DNA from: Elusimicrobiota bacterium
Lineage (GTDB): Bacteria > Elusimicrobiota > Elusimicrobia > JACQJN01
Assembly (NCBI GenBank): GCA_016205045.1
Contig: JACQJM010000031.1
Coordinates: 1 to 20,455 of the forward strand
DNA length: 20,455 nt
Reading direction: 5' to 3'
Made by a program: the position numbers and the translations under genes. Numbering within the stretch: position 1 is the first letter of the stretch; each line of letters starts with the position of its first letter. Of this stretch, positions 14,052-20,455 are shown one piece after another. Below the pieces are notes generated by a model. That model ran no database searches and had not been told where the DNA came from. It was given only the letters and a program-made list of their open reading frames with translations.

Positions 14052-15215
14052 TTAGTATGCCAGTTTTTTTTGGATCAGATTTTTATCGATTCGGATACAA
14101 CTCAAAGTTTGTGCGATCCTCTCGCCTGCACGGCCATCTCCGTAGGGATCATAGGGGTTGTCGTAGCTCTTGCCGTTTGTTTTTTGTGTGATAGCGGCTT
14201 TGGCGGCGCGGATAATCTTTGTGCTGTTATATTCGATCTCTTTGACATTGGAGCTTCGCTCTCGACCGTTTTGACGGGTTCCCACCAGGATGTAGGGGAT
14301 GCGAAGACTGGGCGCCTCAATGAGTCCGCTGGAGGAATTTCCAATCATGACCGCTGCGTGTCTCATCGTTCCCAAGTACAGTTCATGAGGGAGGCTTTTG
14401 AAAACCCGCGCGCGTGGCCAGGCCGCCAGCCGATCCACCTCCCGGCGCATGACCTCCACCATTTCTTTGTTGCCCGCATCCGAGTTGGGATAAATAAAAA
14501 CAGTCTGTTGGTCCAAGGCAATGAGAGCATCCACGAAGGCCTTCATATTTTGAGAGGCTTCTGTGATTTCTGTGGTGACGGGGTGTTGAATGGCCAAGAG
14601 GATGGGTTGACCAGGATTAAACCCAAAATGTTGCGCGATCTTTTTTTTGGAAGACAGAGATTTGTTTCGTATGGCATCCACGCCTGCCGAGCCTACCAGG
14701 AATATGCGTTTGGGATCTTCTCCCATCTTGATCAGGCGCTCCACGCTTTTTCGTGTGGCGGGAAAGTGGATGTGGGCAAAGCGTGTGATGGCGTGTCGGA
14801 TAGATTCATCGATGGTGCCGCTGACTTCTCCCCCGTGCATGTGAGCGACCGGAATGTTCATGTGGGCGGCCGCGATGGCTCCCGCCAGCGGTTCGCCTCT
14901 ATCTCCCAGGATGAGCAGAATATCCGGGCGGATTTGGTCCAGGGCTTGGGCCATTCCGATGATACCCATGCCCAGTGTCTTTGCCATGGCGGCTCCTGTG
15001 CTGCCGGAGACCAGCATGTCCACCTTGGCTCCGATGCGGTAGCCATCTTTTTCTATTTCACGAAGGGTATACCCGTACTCATGAGAAAGGTGCATGCCGG
15101 TCACGATCAGGGAGTAATCCATTCGTGGATGTTTCCGGATGGCATCCATGACAGATGTCAGAATTCCATATTCTGCCCGCGTGCCTGTAAGGATCGCAAT
15201 TTTTCTTCTTTTCAT
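14052..15215 (-). CDS. neuC: NeuC/LegG-like UDP-N-acetylaminosugar 2-epimerase (hydrolysing)
   Basis: A 387-residue GT-B-fold enzyme that releases UDP from a UDP-N-acetylamino sugar while inverting C2, giving the ManNAc-type precursor that NeuB condenses with phosphoenolpyruvate. Motifs are GTRAEYG at residues 11-17, LGDRGEPLAG at 103-112, HMHGGEVSGTIDESIRHAIT at about 125-144, NSSSGLIEAPSL at 293-304 and a C-terminal NPYGDG-like segment near 353-361. Length fits NeuC. The ATG at 15215 is chosen because the first strand KIAILTGTRAEYG follows directly; the reading frame continues open upstream through repeat DNA, which is not coding for this enzyme. No Shine-Dalgarno sequence is seen. It follows neuB by 82 bases. 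NeuC and LegG substrates cannot be separated by eye. Confidence 0.9.
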   Translation of the reverse strand: MKRRKIAILTGTRAEYGILTSVMDAIRKHPRMDYSLIVTGMHLSHEYGYTLREIEKDGYRIGAKVDMLVSGSTGAAMAKTLGMGIIGMAQALDQIRPDILLILGDRGEPLAGAIAAAHMNIPVAHMHGGEVSGTIDESIRHAITRFAHIHFPATRKSVERLIKMGEDPKRIFLVGSAGVDAIRNKSLSSKKKIAQHFGFNPGQPILLAIQHPVTTEITEASQNMKAFVDALIALDQQTVFIYPNSDAGNKEMVEVMRREVDRLAAWPRARVFKSLPHELYLGTMRHAAVMIGNSSSGLIEAPSLRIPYILVGTRQNGRERSSNVKEIEYNSTKIIRAAKAAITQKTNGKSYDNPYDPYGDGRAGERIAQTLSCIRIDKNLIQKKLAY

Positions 15216-15297
15216 GGCAAGATGTTTTGTGTCGCCAAAGATTCGCACTTCTGTCCATCCCCAGGGTCGAGTTTCTCCTGTATTGTTAAGGAAAGCA

Positions 15298-16467
15298 TTA
15301 GTATTGCTCACCACGCGACATGGGATCACCCTCACCCCCGCCCTCTCCCCTCGAGGGAGAGGGTGTCCGAAGGACGGGTGAGGGGGATGGGGTGCGCAAC
15401 ATTTCTGCTCCGAGTAATAATGATTTGGGAAGCATCTGGCCCGCAGGGATGGTGGAGGGGGCCTTTTTGCCAAGGACCTGCTTTAGGCATGCAGGCGAAA
15501 TTCCGGAGGCCGGTCTCCGAATAGAGATCATTTCTTCTGTGATGGTTGTCCCTTGGGGGATAGTGATTTTTGCGACCAGGCTTTTTCTGGCTACCGAAAG
15601 GATATCGCGCTCCACCTCCAACACTTCTTTTTCTGAATGGCCCAGGGTTTGTTCAACATTTCGGATTTCGCTCACCAGGGTTTTGAGTTCGTCGGGATCA
15701 ATGGACATGGAGTGGTCGGGTCCCGCAAGTTTTTTGTCCAGAGTAAAGTGTTTTTCTATAGATACGGCGCCCAGGGCAACGGCGGCAAGGGGAGCGGTGA
15801 TCCCCAGAGTATGGTCAGAGTAGCCTATGGGATAGGGATATCTTTTTCTTAGGGTTTCCATAATTCTGAGATTCGTGGAGGAATAAGGGGTGGGATAGCT
15901 GGAGACACAATGAAACAGGAGGACCTGTTCATTGCCCGTTTGCTCGATGCAAGCGATGGCCGCGTCGATTTCTTCCAGGATGGACATTCCCGTAGATAAA
16001 AGAATGGGGAGGCCTGTTTTGGCCGCCTTTTGAATCAGAGGGAGGTTGTTGGTGTCTCCGGAGCCGATCTTAATGGCGGGCGTGCCAAGTCCCATCATAA
16101 AATCAACGCTGGGGTGATCAAAAACGCTGGCGAAAAAGAGAATCCCTGTTTTTTGGGCATGCGTGACCAGGATTTGAAACTCGGACTTTCCCAGTTCTAG
16201 ATGCTTTAGCATCTGAAACTGATTTTCCTTGCTTCCTGTCGTGGCTATCTGGTACCGGGCTTTGGGAGCATCCGGGAGAACCAACTCTTCCGTAAAGAAT
16301 TTCTGGAATTTTATGGCATCCGCCCCTGCGGCCTTGGCCGCCTCGATCAAGCGTTTGCCCAGTTCCACATCCCCGTTATGGTTGGATCCGGCCTCGGCAA
16401 TGATGAATGTGCTTTCTCCTGGTCCTATCCAGCGGGTTCCTATGGCAATTTTATTTTTTGGGTGCAT
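15298..16467 (-). CDS. neuB: NeuB/LegI-like nonulosonic acid synthase with repeat-derived C-terminal tail
   Basis: A 389-residue synthase that condenses phosphoenolpyruvate with an N-acetylhexosamine-type sugar to form a nine-carbon acid. The TIM-barrel part shows EAGSNHNGD at 25-33, KFQKF at 53-57, HCVSSYPTP at 186-194, GYSDHTLGI at 215-223 and EKHFTLD at 238-244. The antifreeze-like SAF domain, about 295-355, carries RRPASGISP at 317-325. The family normally ends near residue 355. The last 30 or so residues, rich in Pro, Ser, Gly and Arg, are encoded by the hairpin repeat at 15325-15395 and are probably disordered. The start is 16 bases after pseB, without a Shine-Dalgarno sequence. The GYSDHT and EKHFTLD forms lean to the Neu/Leg rather than the Pse branch. 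Confidence 0.9.
   Translation of the reverse strand: MHPKNKIAIGTRWIGPGESTFIIAEAGSNHNGDVELGKRLIEAAKAAGADAIKFQKFFTEELVLPDAPKARYQIATTGSKENQFQMLKHLELGKSEFQILVTHAQKTGILFFASVFDHPSVDFMMGLGTPAIKIGSGDTNNLPLIQKAAKTGLPILLSTGMSILEEIDAAIACIEQTGNEQVLLFHCVSSYPTPYSSTNLRIMETLRKRYPYPIGYSDHTLGITAPLAAVALGAVSIEKHFTLDKKLAGPDHSMSIDPDELKTLVSEIRNVEQTLGHSEKEVLEVERDILSVARKSLVAKITIPQGTTITEEMISIRRPASGISPACLKQVLGKKAPSTIPAGQMLPKSLLLGAEMLRTPSPSPVLRTPSPSRGEGGGEGDPMSRGEQY
15325..15395. repeat. Nested GC-rich hairpin repeat inside the neuB 3' end
   Basis: The inner stem CCCTCTCCC at 15341-15349 pairs with GGGAGAGGG at 15355-15363 around CTCGA. An outer stem, CCCTCACCC at 15329-15337, pairs with GGGTGAGGG at 15376-15384. It is the largest complete copy of the repeat family in the window and is read in frame as the end of NeuB. 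Confidence 0.88.
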
Positions 16468-16483
16468 GGTTAAAACAGAATGG

Positions 16484-17473
16484 CTACGGCTTCTGCAGGA
16501 TTTCGGCTAGCTCCTTGCGGGTGAGCCATGCGTTGTTGGCATCGCTGGAGTAGCGGAGATTCGCGGGGACCTTCTGTCCCCCGCGGCCGTTGGGGTGGCC
16601 ATTTTCTTTCTGCCAGGTGAATTCGGGTTCCACGACGTAGTATTTCCCGACGTCGCTCGTTCGCGTGGCTTCGTCTTCCGTCAGAAGCACCTCGTGGAGT
16701 TTTTCTCCAGGTCGTTTGCCTACAGTTTCCAACCTGCATTCGGGCGCAATGGCCATGGCGAGATCGGTTACCTTCATGCTGGGTATCTTGGGGACAAAAA
16801 TTTCCCCTCCCTGCATGTGCTTGGCCGTATGCAGGACCAGTTCCACGCTTTCCTCTAGGGTGATCCAGAAACGAGTCATTCTTTCATCTGTGATGGGAAG
16901 TACTCCCGTCTTTTTTCGGTCCCTGAAGAAAGGAACGACACTGCCCCGGCTTCCCAGAACATTCCCATAGCGGACCACCGCGAAGCGAGTGGGGGAGACG
17001 CCTGCATAAGCATTCCCGTTAATGAAGAGTTTTTCAGCGCACAGCTTGGTGGCTCCGTAGAGATTGATGGGGTTGACCGCCTTATCCGTAGAAAGAGCCA
17101 CCACTTTGGGAACATTCTGATCGATGGCGGCATTGATCACATTTTGAGCCCCAATGACATTGGTGAGAACGGCCTCGAATGGGTTGTATTCTAGGGTGTG
17201 AACCTGTTTGAGGGCTGCCGCATGGACGACGAGATCCACCCCTTTGAAAGCACGATGGAGGCGCTGTCCATCCCGAACATCCCCCAGAAAGAAACGCAGC
17301 CTCTCATCTGAGAATTGCTCCTGCATCTGGGACTGCTTCCATTCATCGCGGCTGAAGACGACAAGCCGTTTGACTTGGCTTTTTCGCAAGGCCAAGTCCA
17401 CAAATTTCTGGCCAAAGGAACCTGTTCCACCGGTGACAAGAACGGATTTACCGCTGAGGACGTCGAAAGGCAT
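16484..17473 (-). CDS. pseB: UDP-N-acetylglucosamine 4,6-dehydratase, PseB/FlaA1-like (inverting)
   Basis: A 329-residue extended short-chain dehydrogenase that makes the 4-keto-6-deoxy sugar nucleotide from UDP-GlcNAc. The nucleotide-binding TGGTGSFG is at 14-21 and the catalytic segment STDKAVNPINLYGATK gives D130, K131 and Y139, matching the D132/K133/Y141 triad of Helicobacter pylori FlaA1. The C-terminal KRPGEKLHEVL at about 253-263 and the length also match PseB from end to end, so I favour the inverting enzyme over LegB. Its ATG follows directly on a perfect-consensus promoter, leaving no room for a Shine-Dalgarno sequence, so its message from that promoter would be leaderless. It is the first gene of the presumed 14-gene operon. 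Confidence 0.92.
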   Translation of the reverse strand: MPFDVLSGKSVLVTGGTGSFGQKFVDLALRKSQVKRLVVFSRDEWKQSQMQEQFSDERLRFFLGDVRDGQRLHRAFKGVDLVVHAAALKQVHTLEYNPFEAVLTNVIGAQNVINAAIDQNVPKVVALSTDKAVNPINLYGATKLCAEKLFINGNAYAGVSPTRFAVVRYGNVLGSRGSVVPFFRDRKKTGVLPITDERMTRFWITLEESVELVLHTAKHMQGGEIFVPKIPSMKVTDLAMAIAPECRLETVGKRPGEKLHEVLLTEDEATRTSDVGKYYVVEPEFTWQKENGHPNGRGGQKVPANLRYSSDANNAWLTRKELAEILQKP

Positions 17474-17510
17474 AAAGCGTATTATACTTAGGGTGACTAT
17501 TGTCTGTCAA
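17474..17510 (-). promoter_or_regulatory. Consensus sigma70 promoter for the nonulosonate operon
   Basis: On the - strand TTGACA (17510-17505) and TATAAT (17486-17481) are both perfect and 18 bp apart. The expected +1 is at 17474-17473, on or next to the A of the pseB ATG. The -35 lies in the last codons of the short-chain dehydrogenase gene, whose TAG (17499-17497) is in the spacer. The -10 sits in a small palindrome, GTATAATAC. This is the only full-consensus promoter I noticed in the window. Confidence 0.85.
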
Positions 17511-18756
17511 TGCGTTCCGTCGACGTTACTTGACTGAGCCAGGCTCTCCGTAGCCGTTGAGGCATCAGGGCTACAGCCATGGTCAGCAGAGCAAACAGTT
17601 TAGGAAAACGATAGAAGGATTTTCCCTTGCCGACTGCTCTTAATATCCGGCGAGCAGCCTTGTCCACATCTACCGCCAGAAAGCGCTGTAGGCCTTGGTT
17701 CTGCACCATCTGGGTGTGAATCAGGCCAGGCTCCACCACGGTCGTATGAATCTGGTGGAGCTTTTGGGCTCTCAGGTCCAAATCCAGAGAGTCTGCCAGC
17801 AGGCTCAAGGCAGCTTTGGAAGCGTTGTAGGCTCCGGTTGAGACCATGCCGTGATGCCGTCCAAGGCTGGAAATAAAAACCACGTGGCCCCGTCCTTTTT
17901 GTTTCCATGCGGGGAGTAGGGCCTGCAATGTTTCTGCCGCGCCAAAAACATTCACCTCAAATGTGCGGCGGATGGTCTCAGAATCGATAAGATCCTGGAA
18001 GGGTGTCTTGATGCCGGCGTTTATAATGACCATCGCCACCTCTGAGGGAGATATTCCCATAGCTGAAAGGGCTTGGGATACGGCGCCGGGCACGGCCACA
18101 TCGGCTGCTCCCACAAGGAATCGTTCTCCCAGGCCCATCTCTGCCGCGTCATTCTTCAGTTTTTCCAAAAGATCAGCCCGACGGGAGACTCCCACCACCT
18201 TAGCCCCCAGGGCCAGAAGATGACGAGAGAGCGCCAATCCCAGCCCCCTGCTTATCCCGGTAATGAGGACAGTTTTTCCAGCAAAGGCTCTTTCCTCTGC
18301 CTTCCAGTTTCGCCGGACCACGCCAAAAGAAACGAACTGAAATATCAGCCAAAAACATCCCAAGATAAAATGAAATCCGTAGCCCAGGCTGTGTCCTAGG
18401 ATCTCCAACCAAATTCTCGTTTTTCCTGTGGATTGCCTGCTCATCTCTCGGAAGCCAACCCCATCGCATTCGTGGAGAGCAACCATGGCGTTCAACTTGA
18501 AGCGCCAGGGATTGGAGCGAAACCATAGTCGCGTCCAAATATCCAGGAAAGAGAGAGACCATGGCCCCGGTCGAATCTCAGAGAGCCAGCGGTCAAAGCC
18601 GAACAGGGGGATTCTACTGGCGCCCATGCGGCCCAGATACTTGGCGAGTTTGGGATAAATGGATGCGGAGGGAGTTAGGTTTAGATAACGGCAAAGGAGG
18701 GCATACTCTTTGTCGTTCAGGTGCCAGGTGGGAAGGGTCAACTGAGTCTGATCCAT
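17497..18756 (-). CDS. Short-chain dehydrogenase with membrane-anchored N-terminal domain
   Basis: A 419-residue protein in two parts. Residues 1-155 are an unrecognised aromatic-rich domain with a probable membrane helix at about 121-147. Residues 160-400 are a classical SDR: TGISRGLG (166-173) binds the dinucleotide, NAG is at 246-248, the catalytic serine is S296 or S297, and YNASK gives Y310 and K314. A hydrophobic stretch near 386-397 may be a second membrane contact. The ATG at 18756 overlaps the stop of the GMC gene as TAATG, so the two proteins are probably produced together and may form one redox unit. An in-frame extension upstream to 18984 lies wholly within the GMC gene and is unlikely to be used. 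The substrate is unknown. Confidence 0.82.
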   Translation of the reverse strand: MDQTQLTLPTWHLNDKEYALLCRYLNLTPSASIYPKLAKYLGRMGASRIPLFGFDRWLSEIRPGPWSLSFLDIWTRLWFRSNPWRFKLNAMVALHECDGVGFREMSRQSTGKTRIWLEILGHSLGYGFHFILGCFWLIFQFVSFGVVRRNWKAEERAFAGKTVLITGISRGLGLALSRHLLALGAKVVGVSRRADLLEKLKNDAAEMGLGERFLVGAADVAVPGAVSQALSAMGISPSEVAMVIINAGIKTPFQDLIDSETIRRTFEVNVFGAAETLQALLPAWKQKGRGHVVFISSLGRHHGMVSTGAYNASKAALSLLADSLDLDLRAQKLHQIHTTVVEPGLIHTQMVQNQGLQRFLAVDVDKAARRILRAVGKGKSFYRFPKLFALLTMAVALMPQRLRRAWLSQVTSTERIDRQ

Positions 18757-20390
18757 TAGACTTGAGCCAGGGTAGCCACCCGTATGGCATGGGCCATGAG
18801 AGTGGTGGTGATGCTCTTGCTGGGAAGTGAGGGAAATGCGGCTCCATCCGCCACATACAGGTTTTCGAAAGCATGGGAACGGCCACGAGTATCCACGCAA
18901 AGAGGGCCCTCTCCCATGGGGATCGTGCCTGCGTAGTGAATCCCTGCCCCTGGGCGTCCCTTGAGGCCGCCCCAAGGAATGCAACCCATCCTCACGAAAG
19001 CACTCCTCACATCCTGCACCACATTCCGTATGTACTCCTCTTTTTTGTCCGGTTCCTGATAATGAACACGCACGCGATCTCCCGTGAGAGAGTCGGGAGC
19101 GGTTTCTAAAGAGAGGCCGTTATCCTTCCACTGTTTGTCGGGGAAAAAAAGAGAGATGACCCCCAGAGCGGGTTTTAGGTGAAAGAAAAGTTTGAGAGAA
19201 GCTCTGCTTCCTAAGGGGATGCTTTCCACTAAGGGGTGGTAGAGGAGGGTGTTTAAGGAAAGTACCTCCCCATGAATGTGGGAAGGCCACGCCCCATCCC
19301 ACGATTTCCGGTGTGCCAATATCAGGCGATTCAATTGGAACTGGTTCGATTCTTCGCCATTCCCCACACTACGGAGCTGCAGGTAGGGTATCTTGATGAC
19401 GCGTGTGTCCATGACAGAGTGTGTTCGTGTGCCGCGTATCTGTCCGGAGAGAACCCGTTCGTCATTTTTTAAACTGCGTAGAAAAATAGCGCCGCTCTGC
19501 AGGGCTCCTGCTGCCAGGAAAACCCTCTCGCAGGGTTCCACCCGCTCCTCTCCCGCCAGCATGTCCCGGTACCGCACGCCCGTAACTTTTCCCTGAGAAA
19601 CTTCCATAGAAAGAACCAACCGGTCTCCCTTGTAGCTGAAATGGGGATATTTTTGGCACTCCATCAAGGTGACCTGGGCGGGATTATAGAGCGCAGAATA
19701 GGGACAACCCCACAGGCAGCGGCCACAGTATCGGCAGGCGTTGGTGCTATGAGAATCGTTGACCACGGCTAGTCGGGCTTGACCTAGGTGGAGGCCCCAC
19801 TTCTTCTGAAACCGCCCTCGCCGATTCTGGTAAGTTTTTAAAAGCGTTTGGTCATGGAGGCTGAGATGAACAGCGGGTTGCGTGATTCGGAGGCCGGGGA
19901 AAAAAGATGATAAGTCATCCTCTTGGGGTCCTGCTACCGCGATACGACGGAAGGTCTCGGCGTAGGCATCCGATAAGTCCGAGAAATGGATGGGCCAGTC
20001 TTGCAGGTCATCCTCATCATAGGAGAGGGCATTGGCTCCCCATCCTGCGGCAAGTCCTCCTTGCGCCAGAGATATAAAGGGGCGAAAGAGTCCCGTAGCA
20101 AATGGCCAGGCGGTGTCGCTCTCCTCGAGCAAAAAACTGCGGGCTGACGGATATCGGAAAAGCTCTCCGGCATCCGGAGGAAGCAGGGTTTCAAAATTTC
20201 TTCCCAGAAAATATTCCTGAGGATCCTGCAAAACAGATTTGAGTTCATGGAAGGTTGCTTCTGGATTGGGAAAGGGGGACTCCTTTCGGCCCACGTCCCA
20301 CAGCTCCACACGCTTACCCCGCTTAAGCAATGTAAGGGCGGTTTGGGTCCCGCTGGGTCCAGAGCCTATCACGACACAGGTCATACTCAT
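18756..20390 (-). CDS. GMC-type FAD oxidoreductase with CxxCxxCxxxC motif
   Basis: A 544-residue flavoprotein. The FAD-binding GSGPSGTQ is at residues 9-16, GGLAAGWGAN at 111-120 resembles the second FAD contact of the family, and the C-terminal GMC domain has GIHYAGTIPMG (483-493, likely active-site H485) and NLYVADGAAFPSLPSKS (510-526). Between them, C219, C222, C225 and C229 form CRYCGRCLWGC. A CxxCGxCxxGC stretch also occurs in cholesterol-oxidase-like and long-chain alcohol GMC enzymes; whether it holds an iron-sulfur cluster here is not shown. The substrate could be a sugar, polyprenol or lipid alcohol. Two in-frame ATGs (codons 1 and 3) are possible starts. Neither has a Shine-Dalgarno sequence, and no promoter is evident in the 65 bases upstream. 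Confidence 0.8.
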   Translation of the reverse strand: MSMTCVVIGSGPSGTQTALTLLKRGKRVELWDVGRKESPFPNPEATFHELKSVLQDPQEYFLGRNFETLLPPDAGELFRYPSARSFLLEESDTAWPFATGLFRPFISLAQGGLAAGWGANALSYDEDDLQDWPIHFSDLSDAYAETFRRIAVAGPQEDDLSSFFPGLRITQPAVHLSLHDQTLLKTYQNRRGRFQKKWGLHLGQARLAVVNDSHSTNACRYCGRCLWGCPYSALYNPAQVTLMECQKYPHFSYKGDRLVLSMEVSQGKVTGVRYRDMLAGEERVEPCERVFLAAGALQSGAIFLRSLKNDERVLSGQIRGTRTHSVMDTRVIKIPYLQLRSVGNGEESNQFQLNRLILAHRKSWDGAWPSHIHGEVLSLNTLLYHPLVESIPLGSRASLKLFFHLKPALGVISLFFPDKQWKDNGLSLETAPDSLTGDRVRVHYQEPDKKEEYIRNVVQDVRSAFVRMGCIPWGGLKGRPGAGIHYAGTIPMGEGPLCVDTRGRSHAFENLYVADGAAFPSLPSKSITTTLMAHAIRVATLAQV

Positions 20391-20420
20391 TGGTTAAGTT
20401 GACCGGATTTTGCACCCAAA

Positions 20421-20455
20421 TTTCCCCTCCCTTGATGGGAGGGGATGAAGGGGAG
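20421..20455. repeat. GC-rich hairpin repeat cut by the right window edge
   Basis: CCCCTCCC at 20424-20431 pairs with GGGAGGGG at 20437-20444 around TTGAT. It is nearly identical to the copy at 13931-13971 and is preceded by the same TGACCnGATTTTGC sequence (20400-20413). It lies about 30 bases upstream of the GMC start codon. Confidence 0.85.

Noticed and set aside
15216..15473. N-terminal extension of NeuC upstream of the ATG at 15215
   Set aside because: The extension runs through the repeat inside neuB and has no NeuC character; the family begins at the MKRRKIAILTGTRAEYG strand.
14040..15524. A 494-codon open frame on the + strand opposite neuC
   Set aside because: It is cysteine- and histidine-rich without any family motif and is exactly antisense to a well-supported NeuC gene; an overlap artefact.
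18757..18984. N-terminal extension of the short-chain dehydrogenase
   Set aside because: It lies wholly inside the GMC gene in another frame; the TAATG-coupled ATG at 18756 is a better start.

Overview
The window carries 17 protein-coding genes packed almost edge to edge, with no RNA gene, CRISPR array or transposase seen and no gene-free stretch longer than about 150 bases. One gene (a CMP-sugar synthetase) is on the + strand at the left end. The other 16 are on the - strand and are read right to left, converging on it. An O-antigen ligase/polymerase-like membrane protein, an MsbA/PglK-like exporter and nonulosonic acid genes point to a diderm (Gram-negative) bacterium making a surface glycan. 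GC is roughly one half by eye. I cannot name the lineage. The GC-rich CTCCCC/GGGGAG hairpin repeats remind me of repeats in several poorly cultured phyla and Deltaproteobacteria, but that is an impression only.

Layout in transcription order (right to left). (1) 20390-17497: a GMC-type flavin oxidoreductase with a four-cysteine motif, coupled by a TAATG overlap to a membrane-anchored short-chain dehydrogenase with an unrecognised N-terminal domain. (2) A perfect-consensus sigma70 promoter (TTGACA, 18 bp, TATAAT) lies across the end of the dehydrogenase and abuts the next start codon. It probably drives the 14-gene run that follows. (3) 17473-11964: nonulosonic acid synthesis: PseB-like dehydratase, NeuB-like synthase, NeuC-like UDP-hydrolysing epimerase, NeuD-like acetyltransferase and a DegT-family aminotransferase. 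(4) 11951-6907: a GT-C membrane glycosyltransferase, two SAM methyltransferases and a large GT-B-like protein. (5) 6910-4054: HisF-like, HisH-like and PseA/WbpG-like proteins, the set that amidates N-acetyl sugars to acetamidino sugars. (6) 4049-895: ABC flippase and O-antigen ligase/polymerase. The CMP transfer step is supplied by the convergent gene at 99-815.

Together the genes can be read as: make a 5,7-diamino nonulosonic acid, convert an N-acetyl (or similar) group to an acetamidino group, possibly N-methylate it, activate it with CMP, transfer it to a lipid-linked glycan, flip the glycan and ligate or polymerise it. The dehydratase looks like the inverting PseB type, whereas the hydrolase, synthase and acetyltransferase look like the Neu/Leg type, so the stereochemistry of the product is open.

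A family of short GC-rich hairpin repeats (eight copies, two of them cut by the window edges) is scattered through the window. Copies occur in inverted pairs and have supplied the C-terminal tails of NeuB and NeuD and the stop codons of the two convergent genes at the left.
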